DNA of 64,000 bases from contig JAUIGL010000029.1 of the NCBI GenBank assembly GCA_030430165.1, positions 1 through 64,000 of the forward strand. The letters run 5' to 3'. Of this stretch, positions 35,239 through 43,292 are shown one piece after another. The stretch is from a bacterium. Its GTDB lineage: Bacteria > Desulfobacterota > Binatia > HRBIN30 > CADEER01. Below the pieces are notes generated by a model. The model worked only from the letters and a program-made list of their open reading frames with translations. It was not told the DNA's origin and did no database searches. The position numbers and the translations under genes were made by a program. Within the stretch, counting starts at the first letter, position 1, and each line of letters opens with the position of its first letter.

Positions 35239-35985
35239 TCAGCCGACCGGCGTGTCGTCGCCGGGCGCGAGCTCGACCGCCGCAGCCCCGGCATCGCTTC
35301 TGTAACGGCGCACCAGGACCAGCGCCAACACCACCGTCAACAAGCCGGCCACGACCCAGGCGTTGGGCCCCTGCGCCGCCTCGATGCCCTTCTGCCCGAC
35401 GTACACGCGCAGCGCGGTCGGCAGCGCGATGCCGATCAGCGTGCCCAGCAGGTAGTCGCGCAGGCGAACCTGCGACACGGCCATCAAGAAGTCGACTCCG
35501 GGGTTGATCCACAGCAGCATGCGCAGCGCGCCGACCGAGCGCAGCGGACGCTGCTCGACGCGCTCGGTGAAGCGATGCAGCCGGCGCGGAATGCGCGACC
35601 GCGCCCAGTCGGCGCCGGCGTAGCGAGCGGCCAGGTGAGTCGCCGTGCTCGCCACGACCGCACCGACGATCGAATAGGCGATGGCGAGCGGCGTCGGGAA
35701 CAGCGTCGACGAGATCCAAATCGGCGCTCCGGCGAGAAAAAACGGATTCAACGAAACCAAGAGGGCGATGAAGGCGAGCGGCGCGGCCGAACCGGCAGCA
35801 CCCACCAGGCCGCGGATGCGTTGCGGGTCGCTCAGCTCGCTCACCGACCCGCTCGACCACAACCAATAGCCGGCGGTGACCACCACGGCCGCGACGGCGA
35901 TTGCCGCCAGCGCGGCGCGCGCACCGAGAGCGCCGCGCTCGGCCGGCGCGACCTCGCCGACATCGGGCTCGATCATCCCCATCAC
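35239..35985 (-). CDS. TVP38/TMEM64 (VTT-domain) membrane protein
   Basis: 248 residues with about five or six hydrophobic helices. The VTT/DedA-like core shows LVSLNPFFLAGAPIWISSTL, a GAVVASTATHLAARYAG helix and the signature LRMLLWINPGVDFLMAVSQV followed by RLRDYLLGTLIG. Family members are implicated in membrane homeostasis and lipid scrambling; the substrate is unknown. The C-terminus is a flexible acidic tail. Several ATG codons close together (35985, 35982, 35976) leave the exact start open. Confidence 0.8.
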   Translation of the reverse strand: MMGMIEPDVGEVAPAERGALGARAALAAIAVAAVVVTAGYWLWSSGSVSELSDPQRIRGLVGAAGSAAPLAFIALLVSLNPFFLAGAPIWISSTLFPTPLAIAYSIVGAVVASTATHLAARYAGADWARSRIPRRLHRFTERVEQRPLRSVGALRMLLWINPGVDFLMAVSQVRLRDYLLGTLIGIALPTALRVYVGQKGIEAAQGPNAWVVAGLLTVVLALVLVRRYRSDAGAAAVELAPGDDTPVG

Positions 35986-36029
35986 CCGGCCAGCCTATTC
36001 ACATTCCGCGGGCATGCAATGGGAAAGCC

Positions 36030-37397
36030 TCACTCCAGATAGCCGAGCGCGCGCATCGCTTCGCGCTCGCGCGGGCTCAGGGTCTCCGGCTGCAACGCCA
36101 CCCCGTGGTCATGCGCCGCTCGCGCCAGCAGACCGGCCGCCCCCTCTCCCCGTCTCCAGGGTCCCGGCTCGAGCTCGCCGGGGTCGTCGTCGAGGTCGAA
36201 AAACCAGCGCTCGCGAATTTCGCCGCCGCCGATTTTGACCCCCCACTTGTGCGAACCGCTGACCACCCCGATGGCGACGTCGTCGGTATCCGTCTGGTAG
36301 ATCGCCGCGAGGTGGATCAGATCGTCCGGCGCGCGCGACTCGAACGGCTTGCCGTCCAGCCCCTCGGGGACCGGGAGGCCGGCGTACTGCAACAGCGATG
36401 GCGCGACGTCGACCAGCGAAACCGGGACGTCGATCCTGCGGCCCGGATGCCGCGGCCTGCGGACGACCATCGGAATGCGCATGATCGAGTCCCAGACATG
36501 GCTGCAGTGATTGAAGTAGCGCTCGTGCTCGATCAGGTTTTCGCCGTGATCGGCGGTGAGGACGACGACAGCCCCGTCGAGCAGGGACAGCTCGCGGTAG
36601 GCGTCGAGCAAGCGGCCGATGTGCCGGTCGACGTAGGCGATCTCCTCGTCGTAGCGGTCGACGTACTCGCCTCCGTCCTTCACCCTGGGCAGGCGCGTGT
36701 GACGACGCACTCGCTGCAGGTCGATCTCGATCGGCGACGGGTGCGAGAAGTCGGTGACCACTTCGGGAGCCATGTACGGACTGTGCGGGTCCATGTAGTG
36801 CACCCAGAGAAAGTGGGGGCGCGCGGGATCCCGCCGCTCACGCAGCCACGACAGCGCCGCATCGGTGGTCCGCGAGCCGCGCCGCTCGAAGAACCGCTTG
36901 CGGGTCGGCTGCGCCTCGTCGGTGACGTCGTCGTAGTGGTCGAAGCGCGACGATAAATCGGTCGACTCGCCGCGCAGGACGTAGTTCGATACGACCGCCG
37001 CCGTCTGGTACCCCGCCGCTCGCAGCCGATCCGGCAGCGTCGCCACCTCCGGCCGCAAAGGCCGGAAGAACTTCCGCACTCCGTGCTGCGGCGGATAGAG
37101 GCCGGTCAGCAAGGAAACCGTCGCCGGCGGCGTGCACGCATGCGCCGAATAGGCCCGCCGGTACAGATCGGCATCGGCGAAGTAGCGGTCGAGCTCCGGC
37201 GAGGTCGGGCGGCCGTAGCCGTAGAGCGACAGATGGTCCGGGCGCAACGTGTCGACCGTGATCAACAGGATGTCGGGTTTGCCCGCGCCGCCGAACGGCC
37301 AGAGGCCAGCCCGCGCGAGCACCAACAACGCCGCCGCAACGACGCAGAACAACACGAGAATCAGACTGAGCCGACGCGCCCCCACGCTCCTGTCCAT
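36030..37397 (-). CDS. Sulfatase-family membrane-anchored hydrolase with CTPPA motif
   Basis: 455 residues from MDRSVGARRLSLILVLFCVV, an N-terminal membrane anchor. Metal-site blocks are DILLITVDTLRPDHLSLYGYG and VLTADHGENLIEHE. The nucleophile motif is HACTPPATVSLLTG: Cys and the Pro two residues later are present, but the usual Ser/Ala and Arg are Pro and Ala. Formylglycine formation by the standard enzyme, which needs CxPxR, is therefore doubtful. The C-terminus ends in EREAMRALGYLE like its relatives. Periplasmic; substrate unknown. Divergent from the small peptide gene at 37562. Confidence 0.85.
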   Translation of the reverse strand: MDRSVGARRLSLILVLFCVVAAALLVLARAGLWPFGGAGKPDILLITVDTLRPDHLSLYGYGRPTSPELDRYFADADLYRRAYSAHACTPPATVSLLTGLYPPQHGVRKFFRPLRPEVATLPDRLRAAGYQTAAVVSNYVLRGESTDLSSRFDHYDDVTDEAQPTRKRFFERRGSRTTDAALSWLRERRDPARPHFLWVHYMDPHSPYMAPEVVTDFSHPSPIEIDLQRVRRHTRLPRVKDGGEYVDRYDEEIAYVDRHIGRLLDAYRELSLLDGAVVVLTADHGENLIEHERYFNHCSHVWDSIMRIPMVVRRPRHPGRRIDVPVSLVDVAPSLLQYAGLPVPEGLDGKPFESRAPDDLIHLAAIYQTDTDDVAIGVVSGSHKWGVKIGGGEIRERWFFDLDDDPGELEPGPWRRGEGAAGLLARAAHDHGVALQPETLSPREREAMRALGYLE

Positions 37398-37561
37398 AAA
37401 CAATCGCCGCAGCCTCCACCACTCCAGCCGGCGACGCGCCAGAGGTAGGCGCACGAGTCAATCGAACCGACGGCCTTGTCGGAGGTCGGAGAACGTGGAC
37501 AATCCATTCATCAGGAGAGCGAAGCATATCGCTCCGAACGATCGATCAAGGAGGTCATCCA

Positions 37562-37687
37562 ATGCGAACCATCCGACGAGTCCTCTTGGCCAGTCTGCTC
37601 CTGTTCACCGCCGGCGCCCTGACCACCGCCACCACCACCCTCGCCTGCCCGGGGGCCGACAAGGCCAGCGTCGAGGACGGCGAGTAA
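37562..37687 (+). CDS. Small exported peptide (41 aa) with perfect Shine-Dalgarno
   Basis: A 41-codon ORF reads MRTIRRVLLASLLLFTAGAL, then a Thr-rich stretch and LACPGADKASVEDGE. The first 28 residues look like a signal peptide, possibly cleaved or lipidated near the single Cys (TLAC). The mature part would be only about 13 acidic residues. AAGGAGGT, a perfect Shine-Dalgarno, sits seven to fourteen bases before the ATG, and a 15-bp hairpin terminator follows 24 bases after the stop. Both signals argue that this tiny gene is real. No family recognised. Confidence 0.65.
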   Translation: MRTIRRVLLASLLLFTAGALTTATTTLACPGADKASVEDGE

Positions 37688-37711
37688 ACCGTCTCCAACG
37701 TTCTCTGAAGA

Positions 37712-37746
37712 CGGTGGTCCGCCGGTAATCGACCGGCGGACCACCG
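37712..37746 (+). terminator. Strong hairpin after the small peptide gene
   Basis: A perfect 15-bp stem (CGGTGGTCCGCCGGT at 37712-37726, complement at 37732-37746) with the loop AATCG. The stem is unusually long for a terminator and lies between the small ORF and the RDD gene, so it probably insulates the two. The word GGTGGTCCGCC recurs just before the RDD start codon (37850-37860). Confidence 0.7.
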
Positions 37747-37858
37747 CAACCCATCGTCGCCACCGCGATCGCTGCCGGGCGCGGCCGGCGCTCGAGGTCG
37801 AGGCTGCCCAACGATTCCCGTTTCGCTCGGGCGCGGAGCGGGAGTATGGTGGTCCGCC

Positions 37859-38548
37859 ATGGACGAGAAGCTGCGCGTTCCTTCGATCACCGGCATCGAC
37901 GTCGAGCTCGATCTCGCCGGCCCCGGCGGCAGAAGCTATGCGTTCGTCATCGACTGGCACATCCGCGCGCTGATCAGCGCGGCGTGGCTGGGTCTCGGGC
38001 TCGCCGTCGAGGCGCTCACCGGGGCCCTCGGCGGCGCGACCGTTTTCGCCGTCTCCTTGCCGGCAGGCGCGATCTACCTGCTCTATCACCCCATTCTCGA
38101 GATCGTGATGGATGGACGGACGCCCGGAAAACGCATGGCCGGGATCCGCATCGTCACCAAAGACGGCGGATCACCGGACGTAACGGCCCACTTGATCCGC
38201 AACGTCTTCCGCTTCGTCGATCAGTTGCCGGGCTTCTACGCCGTCGGCCTGGCGACGACCATGCTCACCAAGCAGTCGGCGCGGATCGGCGACCTGGCCG
38301 CCGGCACCGTCCTGGTCTACGACAACGATCAGGAGCCGGTGACTCTCACCGCCCACGCCGGCAACTCGACGATCGGCCTGCAACAGGCCGAGCTGGTCGG
38401 CGAGCTGGTCGAGCGGTGGCCCGAGCTCGAGCCGGAAAAGCGCGCGCGGCTAGCGCGTGCCCTGCTCCAACGGCTCGCAGTCGAAGGCACCGAGCTCGCG
38501 GCCGACGACGACCTGCTGCGGCGACTCGAGGCCCTGCTCGAGCGATGA
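37859..38548 (+). CDS. RDD-family membrane protein
   Basis: 229 residues. Helices at about 30-50, 58-80 and 110-135 carry RDD-family signatures: an early Asp after an Arg-poor first helix (YAFVIDWHIRALI), EIVMDGRTPGKRMAGIRIV and the late RIGDLAAGTVLVYD. The C-terminal 70 residues form a soluble helical tail. RDD proteins are commonly encoded with MoxR/DUF58 clusters, and here one converges from the other side. The gene overlaps the next by four bases (ATGA). Molecular role unknown; ion exchange has been shown for some RDD proteins. Confidence 0.85.
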   Translation: MDEKLRVPSITGIDVELDLAGPGGRSYAFVIDWHIRALISAAWLGLGLAVEALTGALGGATVFAVSLPAGAIYLLYHPILEIVMDGRTPGKRMAGIRIVTKDGGSPDVTAHLIRNVFRFVDQLPGFYAVGLATTMLTKQSARIGDLAAGTVLVYDNDQEPVTLTAHAGNSTIGLQQAELVGELVERWPELEPEKRARLARALLQRLAVEGTELAADDDLLRRLEALLER

Positions 38549-39537
38549 GCTCCCGGCGCGGTAGCATGGAGAGCTGGTTTCGCGAGCGCCTCGGGTTCTG
38601 GCGCGATGCCGGCGAGCGGGTCCGCGATCTGCGCCAGCAAGCGTCGCCGCCGGCCGACACCGTGCTGGCAGCGGTTCGCTCCTACCCGGAGATCGCCCGC
38701 GATCTGGCGATCGCGCGGCGCGCCGCGCCGACCTCCAAGGTCACCCGGCAGCTCGCCCAGATCTACTCCGAGCTGCACCGCCTCGTGTTCAAGTCCACGG
38801 TGTCGCTGAGCGAAGAGGCAGCGCAGTGGATCCGCGGCGACGTGCCGAGGATCGCCGGCGAGCTGCGCGCGCCGATCCTGTGGATCACCCTCCTCTTCGC
38901 CGCCAGCGGGCTGGCCGGCTGGTGGCTGGTCGCCTCGCATCCCGAGCTGATCGCTCTCTTCGCTTCCGAGAGCATGATCGACGGCGTCCACCGGGGAAAG
39001 CTCTGGACCGACGACTTGCTCAACGTCGTGCCGTCGTCCCTGCTGTCGATTTCCATCTTCAGCAACAACATCGCAGTCACCCTGACCGCGATGTGCGTCG
39101 GCGTAGCCTACGGCCTCGGCACGATCTACATCATCGCCCTCAACGGGCTGATGCTGGGCGGAATCTTCGCCTTCACCGCGGAGTACGGACTCGCCGGCCG
39201 GCTGGCGACCTTCATCTGCGCGCACGGCTTCACCGAGCTCAGCATCATCTTCGTTTCCGGGGCGGTCGGCGTGTCGCTGGGCGAGGCCATCGCCCGCCCC
39301 GGCAGCCGCGCCCGCGCCGACGCCTTCCAGCGCGCCGCCAGCGACGGCGTGCGTCTGATGCTCGTCTGTGCCGTCTTCCTGATCGGCGCCGGGCTGATCG
39401 AAGGCTACGTTTCGCCGAACGACAACTACCCGCTATGGGCGCGGCTCCTCATCGGTCTGTCACTGTGGCTGCTCTTCCTCGCCACCCTTGCCGGCAAGTT
39501 GCCGAACCGCCCCGCCGCGCTGTTCCGCTCGAGTTGA
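38545..39537 (+). CDS. SpoIIM-like (stage II sporulation M domain) membrane protein
   Basis: 330 residues from the ATG overlapping the RDD stop. An N-terminal helical cytoplasmic region (about 1-105) is followed by five or so helices. The SpoIIM/DUF95 core includes SIFSNNIAVTLTAMCVG, GTIYIIALNGLMLGG and HGFTELSIIFVSGAVG, whose NN and HGxxE motifs are typical. In non-sporulators these genes pair with RDD, MoxR and DUF58 genes, as here. Function is probably envelope-related; not established. Confidence 0.88.
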   Translation: MSSRRGSMESWFRERLGFWRDAGERVRDLRQQASPPADTVLAAVRSYPEIARDLAIARRAAPTSKVTRQLAQIYSELHRLVFKSTVSLSEEAAQWIRGDVPRIAGELRAPILWITLLFAASGLAGWWLVASHPELIALFASESMIDGVHRGKLWTDDLLNVVPSSLLSISIFSNNIAVTLTAMCVGVAYGLGTIYIIALNGLMLGGIFAFTAEYGLAGRLATFICAHGFTELSIIFVSGAVGVSLGEAIARPGSRARADAFQRAASDGVRLMLVCAVFLIGAGLIEGYVSPNDNYPLWARLLIGLSLWLLFLATLAGKLPNRPAALFRSS

Positions 39538-39547
39538 CTGGAAACCA

Positions 39548-39803
39548 CTAGCCCGCATTTCTCACCGGGTTTCGTAGCGAGAGCGTGGAGGGGCTTGTGG
39601 ATCAAGGCCGCACGGACTGAGGCGCCCGCAGGCATACTTGAACAGTATGTCGAGGACGGCGAGGGAGTACGGCCTGCAATTGTGCGAGCTTTGCTCGCAT
39701 AATTGGACCCATCGGAGCGCGCAGCGCGTACGGGGGTCGCACCTCAATCGCCGCATGCCCATCTGCGCTCGTAGCAGAAAGCTGGTGAGATATGCGGGCC
39801 TAG
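39548..39803. mobile_element. MITE-like element with about 27-bp terminal inverted repeats
   Basis: The left end (39548-39574, beginning CTAGCCCGCATTTCTCACC) is matched by an imperfect inverted copy at the right end (39775-39803, ending GGTGAGATATGCGGGCCTAG). CTAG stands at both borders and may be a target duplication. The 256-bp body has no ORF with coding character but contains a stable hairpin at 39677-39705 (CAATT and AATTG outside, TGCGAGC/GCTCGCA inside, TTT loop). It sits between convergent genes, and its right border supplies the stop codon (TAG) of the DUF58 gene. The transposase source is unknown. Confidence 0.7.
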
Positions 39804-41101
39804 ACGCGCCGCTGCTGTCGCAGCAGCCGGTAGTGCCGCAACACCTGCGCGACCAGGTCGTCGGGCCGCGCCACCAGCGCGGCCGCCCCGAGTCGGCGCA
39901 ACCTGGCCAGATTGGCGGCGACGTCGCGCTGGTATTCGACCGCGGCGAGACTGCGATACGGGTCGAGCGCTGCGACCGCCGGTGCGTTGCCGAGAGCGAC
40001 CACTTCGCCGCCCATGACGCCGGCGACGATCGGCATGTGGGTCGGCCGCAGCGAGCGCACCGCCTCGGCGAGCTGACTCGTCGCGGTGCGTCCCTGCAGA
40101 TCCGACAGCAGAACCACCAGCGCTCGATGGCGCACCACTCGCCGGACCTGCAGCATCGCCGCGACCAGATCCGATTCGTCCCTCTGGCAGGCAACGCCGG
40201 CGAGCGCTCGGCGAATGCGAATCACCGCCGGCGCGCCGCGCGCCGGCGCGAGCGAGACCAGCGGCCGGTCGGCGAAGACCAGCAAGCCGACCCGGTCTTC
40301 GTTGCGCACGGCGAGCTCGGCGAAGCGCGCCGCGAGGTTGGCAAAGTGCCCGAGCTGGCTGATTCCATCGATCGAAACCGCGCTGGTGCGGCCGGCGTCG
40401 ACGGCGACCACCACCTCGAGGTGCTGGTCTTCGTCGAACACCCGCGTGATCAGGTTGCCGCGTCGCGCCGAGGCCTTCCAATCGATCGCGCGACGCGGGT
40501 CGCCGGGCTGATAGTCGCGCAGCTGCTGCAGCTCGAGGCCGCCGCCGGTCAACGAGCGGCGGGTCACTCCGGCGTCGCTGGCTCGACCGCCGACCCGGTC
40601 GGCGCGGCCGAGGAGATCCGGCACTACCGCCAGTCCCTGCTCGACGCCGATGCGGTGCGGCCACCAGGCGAGGCCGAGCACACCCTTGACGCGCGCCGGC
40701 AGCTTCTTCCACTCGGCAACCCCGAGCCGGCGCGGCACCACCCGCACGCGAAACTCGCGTTCTGCAGCGTCCGAAACAGTCGTTGCCGCGACCTGGCTCG
40801 GCGCCGCAACCAGATCGGGCAAGCCCGGAAGATACTCGATCTCGCGCTCGCGGGCGCTGTCGGTCGAAAGCGCCACCTCGATTCGCGCCGCCCGCCCCAG
40901 GTACAGCTGGCCGTTGCCGCGGAGCTGGGCGCGGAGGTCGAGGCGACGCGCATCGATCCACTCGTAGGCGAGCCCGAGGATCAGCATGAGCGCGACCACC
41001 CGCCACACCGGCAGCTCGGCCGGGCTCCCGCCCCACTCGCCGAGGATGCCCAGCACGCCGGCGAGGACGACGCCAGCGAGGGCGCGCGACGTCAGGCTCA
41101 T
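39800..41101 (-). CDS. DUF58-domain protein of MoxR cluster
   Basis: 433 residues from MSLTSRALAGVVLAGVLGIL. Two N-terminal hydrophobic helices (about 5-20, 28-45) are followed by a beta-rich region, then the DUF58 signature: LQQLRDYQPGDPRRAIDWKASAR and a vWA-like fold (VVVAVDAGRTSA, RVGLLVFAD). The GDPRRAIDWKASAR block is near consensus. DUF58 proteins are partners of MoxR AAA+ ATPases. Four-base overlap with the MoxR gene (ATGA). The stop codon lies inside the right end of the MITE-like element, so the natural C-terminus may have been altered by insertion. Confidence 0.9.
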   Translation of the reverse strand: MSLTSRALAGVVLAGVLGILGEWGGSPAELPVWRVVALMLILGLAYEWIDARRLDLRAQLRGNGQLYLGRAARIEVALSTDSAREREIEYLPGLPDLVAAPSQVAATTVSDAAEREFRVRVVPRRLGVAEWKKLPARVKGVLGLAWWPHRIGVEQGLAVVPDLLGRADRVGGRASDAGVTRRSLTGGGLELQQLRDYQPGDPRRAIDWKASARRGNLITRVFDEDQHLEVVVAVDAGRTSAVSIDGISQLGHFANLAARFAELAVRNEDRVGLLVFADRPLVSLAPARGAPAVIRIRRALAGVACQRDESDLVAAMLQVRRVVRHRALVVLLSDLQGRTATSQLAEAVRSLRPTHMPIVAGVMGGEVVALGNAPAVAALDPYRSLAAVEYQRDVAANLARLRRLGAAALVARPDDLVAQVLRHYRLLRQQRRV

Positions 41102-42036
41102 CGCGGAACCGGCACCGATTCGAGAATGCGCTCGACCTCCGCTTCGGCGGCGCCGCCGTCGAGCAACGCCTCCGGCGCCAGCATCAAACGGTGCCGCATC
41201 ACCCACGGGGCGACGCGCTTGACGTCATCCGGGATCGCGTAGTCGGCGCCGCGCAACAGCGCTTCGACGCGCGCACTCAGCAGCAGCGCCAGCGCGCCGC
41301 GGCTCGACAGACCGAGGGCGATGTTCTCGCTCTGGCGACTGGTCGCGGCGATGTCGAGAACGTAGCCGACCAGTTCCTGCGAGACGTGCACGCCGCCCAC
41401 CTCGGCGCGCGCCCGCGCCACCACTCCCTCGCCGACTTCGGCGGCGAGCGGCGCGACCCGCTCCGGCACCGCGTACCGCTCGAGAACCCGCGCTTCCTCG
41501 GCGCGCTCGGGGTAGGTCATGCGCACGCTGAGCAGGAACCGATCGAGCTGCGATTCCGGCAGCGGATAGGTTCCCTCGTACTCGCGGGGGTTCTGCGTGG
41601 CGACGACCGTAAAGTCCTCGGCCAGGGCGAAGCTCTCCCGGTCGACGGTGACCTGGCGCTCTTCCATCGCTTCGAGCAGGGCCGACTGCGTCTTCGGACT
41701 GGCGCGGTTGACCTCGTCGATGAGCAACAAGTCGGTAAACACCGGCCCTTCGCGGAACACGAAGTCTCCCCGCGCCGCGTCGAATACGTGCACCCCGGTT
41801 ATGTCGGTCGGCATCAGGTCGGCGGTTCCCTGGACGCGGTTGAAACGACCTCCGAGCAGCTGGGCGAAGCTCTTGCCCAGGAAAGTCTTGCCCAATCCGG
41901 GAGCGCCCTCGAGCAATACGTGGCCGCGCGCGAGCAGCGCGATGACCAGCGCGCGAATGACGTCGTCGACTCCGAACAGTCGCTCTCCCAGTCGCTCGCG
42001 CAACAGCGTTTCGAGATTCTGGCCCTCGCTGCTCAT
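41098..42036 (-). CDS. MoxR-family AAA+ ATPase
   Basis: 312 residues from MSSEGQNLETLLRERLG (ATG overlapping the upstream stop by four bases). Walker A is GAPGLGKT (about 46-53), Walker B is LLLIDEVNRASPKTQ, sensor 1 is VVATQNP with EYEGTYPLPESQLDRF, and the C-terminal lid has SRGALALLLSARVEAL. MoxR ATPases act as chaperones that assemble or activate partner complexes via vWA-type proteins, here probably the DUF58 product. The long in-frame extension upstream is inside the DUF4350 gene and is rejected. Confidence 0.95.
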   Translation of the reverse strand: MSSEGQNLETLLRERLGERLFGVDDVIRALVIALLARGHVLLEGAPGLGKTFLGKSFAQLLGGRFNRVQGTADLMPTDITGVHVFDAARGDFVFREGPVFTDLLLIDEVNRASPKTQSALLEAMEERQVTVDRESFALAEDFTVVATQNPREYEGTYPLPESQLDRFLLSVRMTYPERAEEARVLERYAVPERVAPLAAEVGEGVVARARAEVGGVHVSQELVGYVLDIAATSRQSENIALGLSSRGALALLLSARVEALLRGADYAIPDDVKRVAPWVMRHRLMLAPEALLDGGAAEAEVERILESVPVPR

Positions 42037-43292
42037 CCGATCATCCTCTTCAGCTCCCTCAGTTCGTTGTGCAAGCCGACCAGGTCCACCTCGGCACCAG
42101 CTTGCAACGCCGAATACCTTCGCTCGAGCTCGTCGACCCGTCTCTGATCGAGCGCCGGCACGGTCCGCAATTCCGCCCAATCCGGGTGCTCGGCCTCGCG
42201 CACCCCGCGCGCCCGTCGTACATCATTGAACCAGCGCTGCACCATCAGCCGGCCCGCGTCGGCACGAGACAGCTTGCGATGCAGCAAGCCGCCAACCGCC
42301 TCCAGCCAATCGAGCTGGCGCGGGCCGTCGGGCGGGCTCGCCGACGGCACCAGGCGGGCGGTCGCACCGAGAACCCAGATCAGCCAGCATCCGACGACGA
42401 ACCAGATCGTCTTGCGGAACCTCGGATCTTCGAACAGCGCTTGCGCGTCGTAGAGCACCGACAGCCCCTGATGCATGTCGTCGAACAGCACCACGCCGTC
42501 GGTGGCGAGGCCGTGGCGCAGCAGATTGGCGACGAGCTTGCGGTTGTCGGCTCGGCCGATCGAGCGATTGGTCAGCAGGGAGGCAACCGGGACGAGCAGG
42601 ATCTGCCCCTCCCCTTGCGGCATCTGCCAGATCGCACTCGCGTCGGCTGTCGCCACGGTCGCCAAGCTGACCAACAACCGCTCCGGTAGCGCCGGCTTCC
42701 AAACCGCACTCGGGTACGCGGAAGTGGTCGACAGGGTGCGAATTCCCGCCGTCAGCGGGTGACCCGGAATCGCGTGCAACTCGAGATCCTCGCCGGCTTC
42801 GACGATCACACTGCTCCACTCGTCGTCGTCGTCCTCCTCCGAGTCGAGCGAAGCGAGCTCGAAGTCGACTTCGGTCCGCCGGTATACCTCGTCGAGCGAA
42901 TTCATCTCGACGCCGCCGACGATCGACCATTCGGCGGAATCGTCGATGCTCGCCATGATCAGGAGGGTGTTGCCGCGCTCGACCCACTGGTCGAGCAGAT
43001 CGCCCTCGTCGGCGCGAATGCGAAATTGCTGGGGAATCGTCGTCACCAAGACGTTGCCGCGCGGCGGCAACCGACCGGAGTCGACCAGGACGTCGGTGAA
43101 TCGGGTCTGGACGCTGGTGACCGCCACCCCCTGTTGCTCCAACCAAACGCGCAGAGCGAGGTATCCATTCGGCCCCGCTTCCTCGCTCTGCGGGCGACTC
43201 ACCTCGGGTTCGCCGCGGCGGTCGAATACCAACCCGTAGACGACGGCGAGCACCAGGATGGCGCCGAGCAAAGTCACCGCGCGATCTCTCAC
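42033..43292 (-). CDS. DUF4350-domain membrane protein
   Basis: 419 residues: an N-terminal helix (about 7-24), a periplasmic DUF4350 domain (GPNGYLALRVWLEQQGVAV, LVTTIPQQF, DQWVERGNTLLIMAS; GATase-like fold), a transmembrane helix at about 300-318 (FVVGCWLIWVLGATARLV) and a cytoplasmic tail of charged helices. It is a standard member of MoxR/DUF58/DUF4129 clusters. Overlaps both neighbours by four bases, so the operon is translationally coupled. Confidence 0.85.
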   Translation of the reverse strand: MRDRAVTLLGAILVLAVVYGLVFDRRGEPEVSRPQSEEAGPNGYLALRVWLEQQGVAVTSVQTRFTDVLVDSGRLPPRGNVLVTTIPQQFRIRADEGDLLDQWVERGNTLLIMASIDDSAEWSIVGGVEMNSLDEVYRRTEVDFELASLDSEEDDDDEWSSVIVEAGEDLELHAIPGHPLTAGIRTLSTTSAYPSAVWKPALPERLLVSLATVATADASAIWQMPQGEGQILLVPVASLLTNRSIGRADNRKLVANLLRHGLATDGVVLFDDMHQGLSVLYDAQALFEDPRFRKTIWFVVGCWLIWVLGATARLVPSASPPDGPRQLDWLEAVGGLLHRKLSRADAGRLMVQRWFNDVRRARGVREAEHPDWAELRTVPALDQRRVDELERRYSALQAGAEVDLVGLHNELRELKRMIG

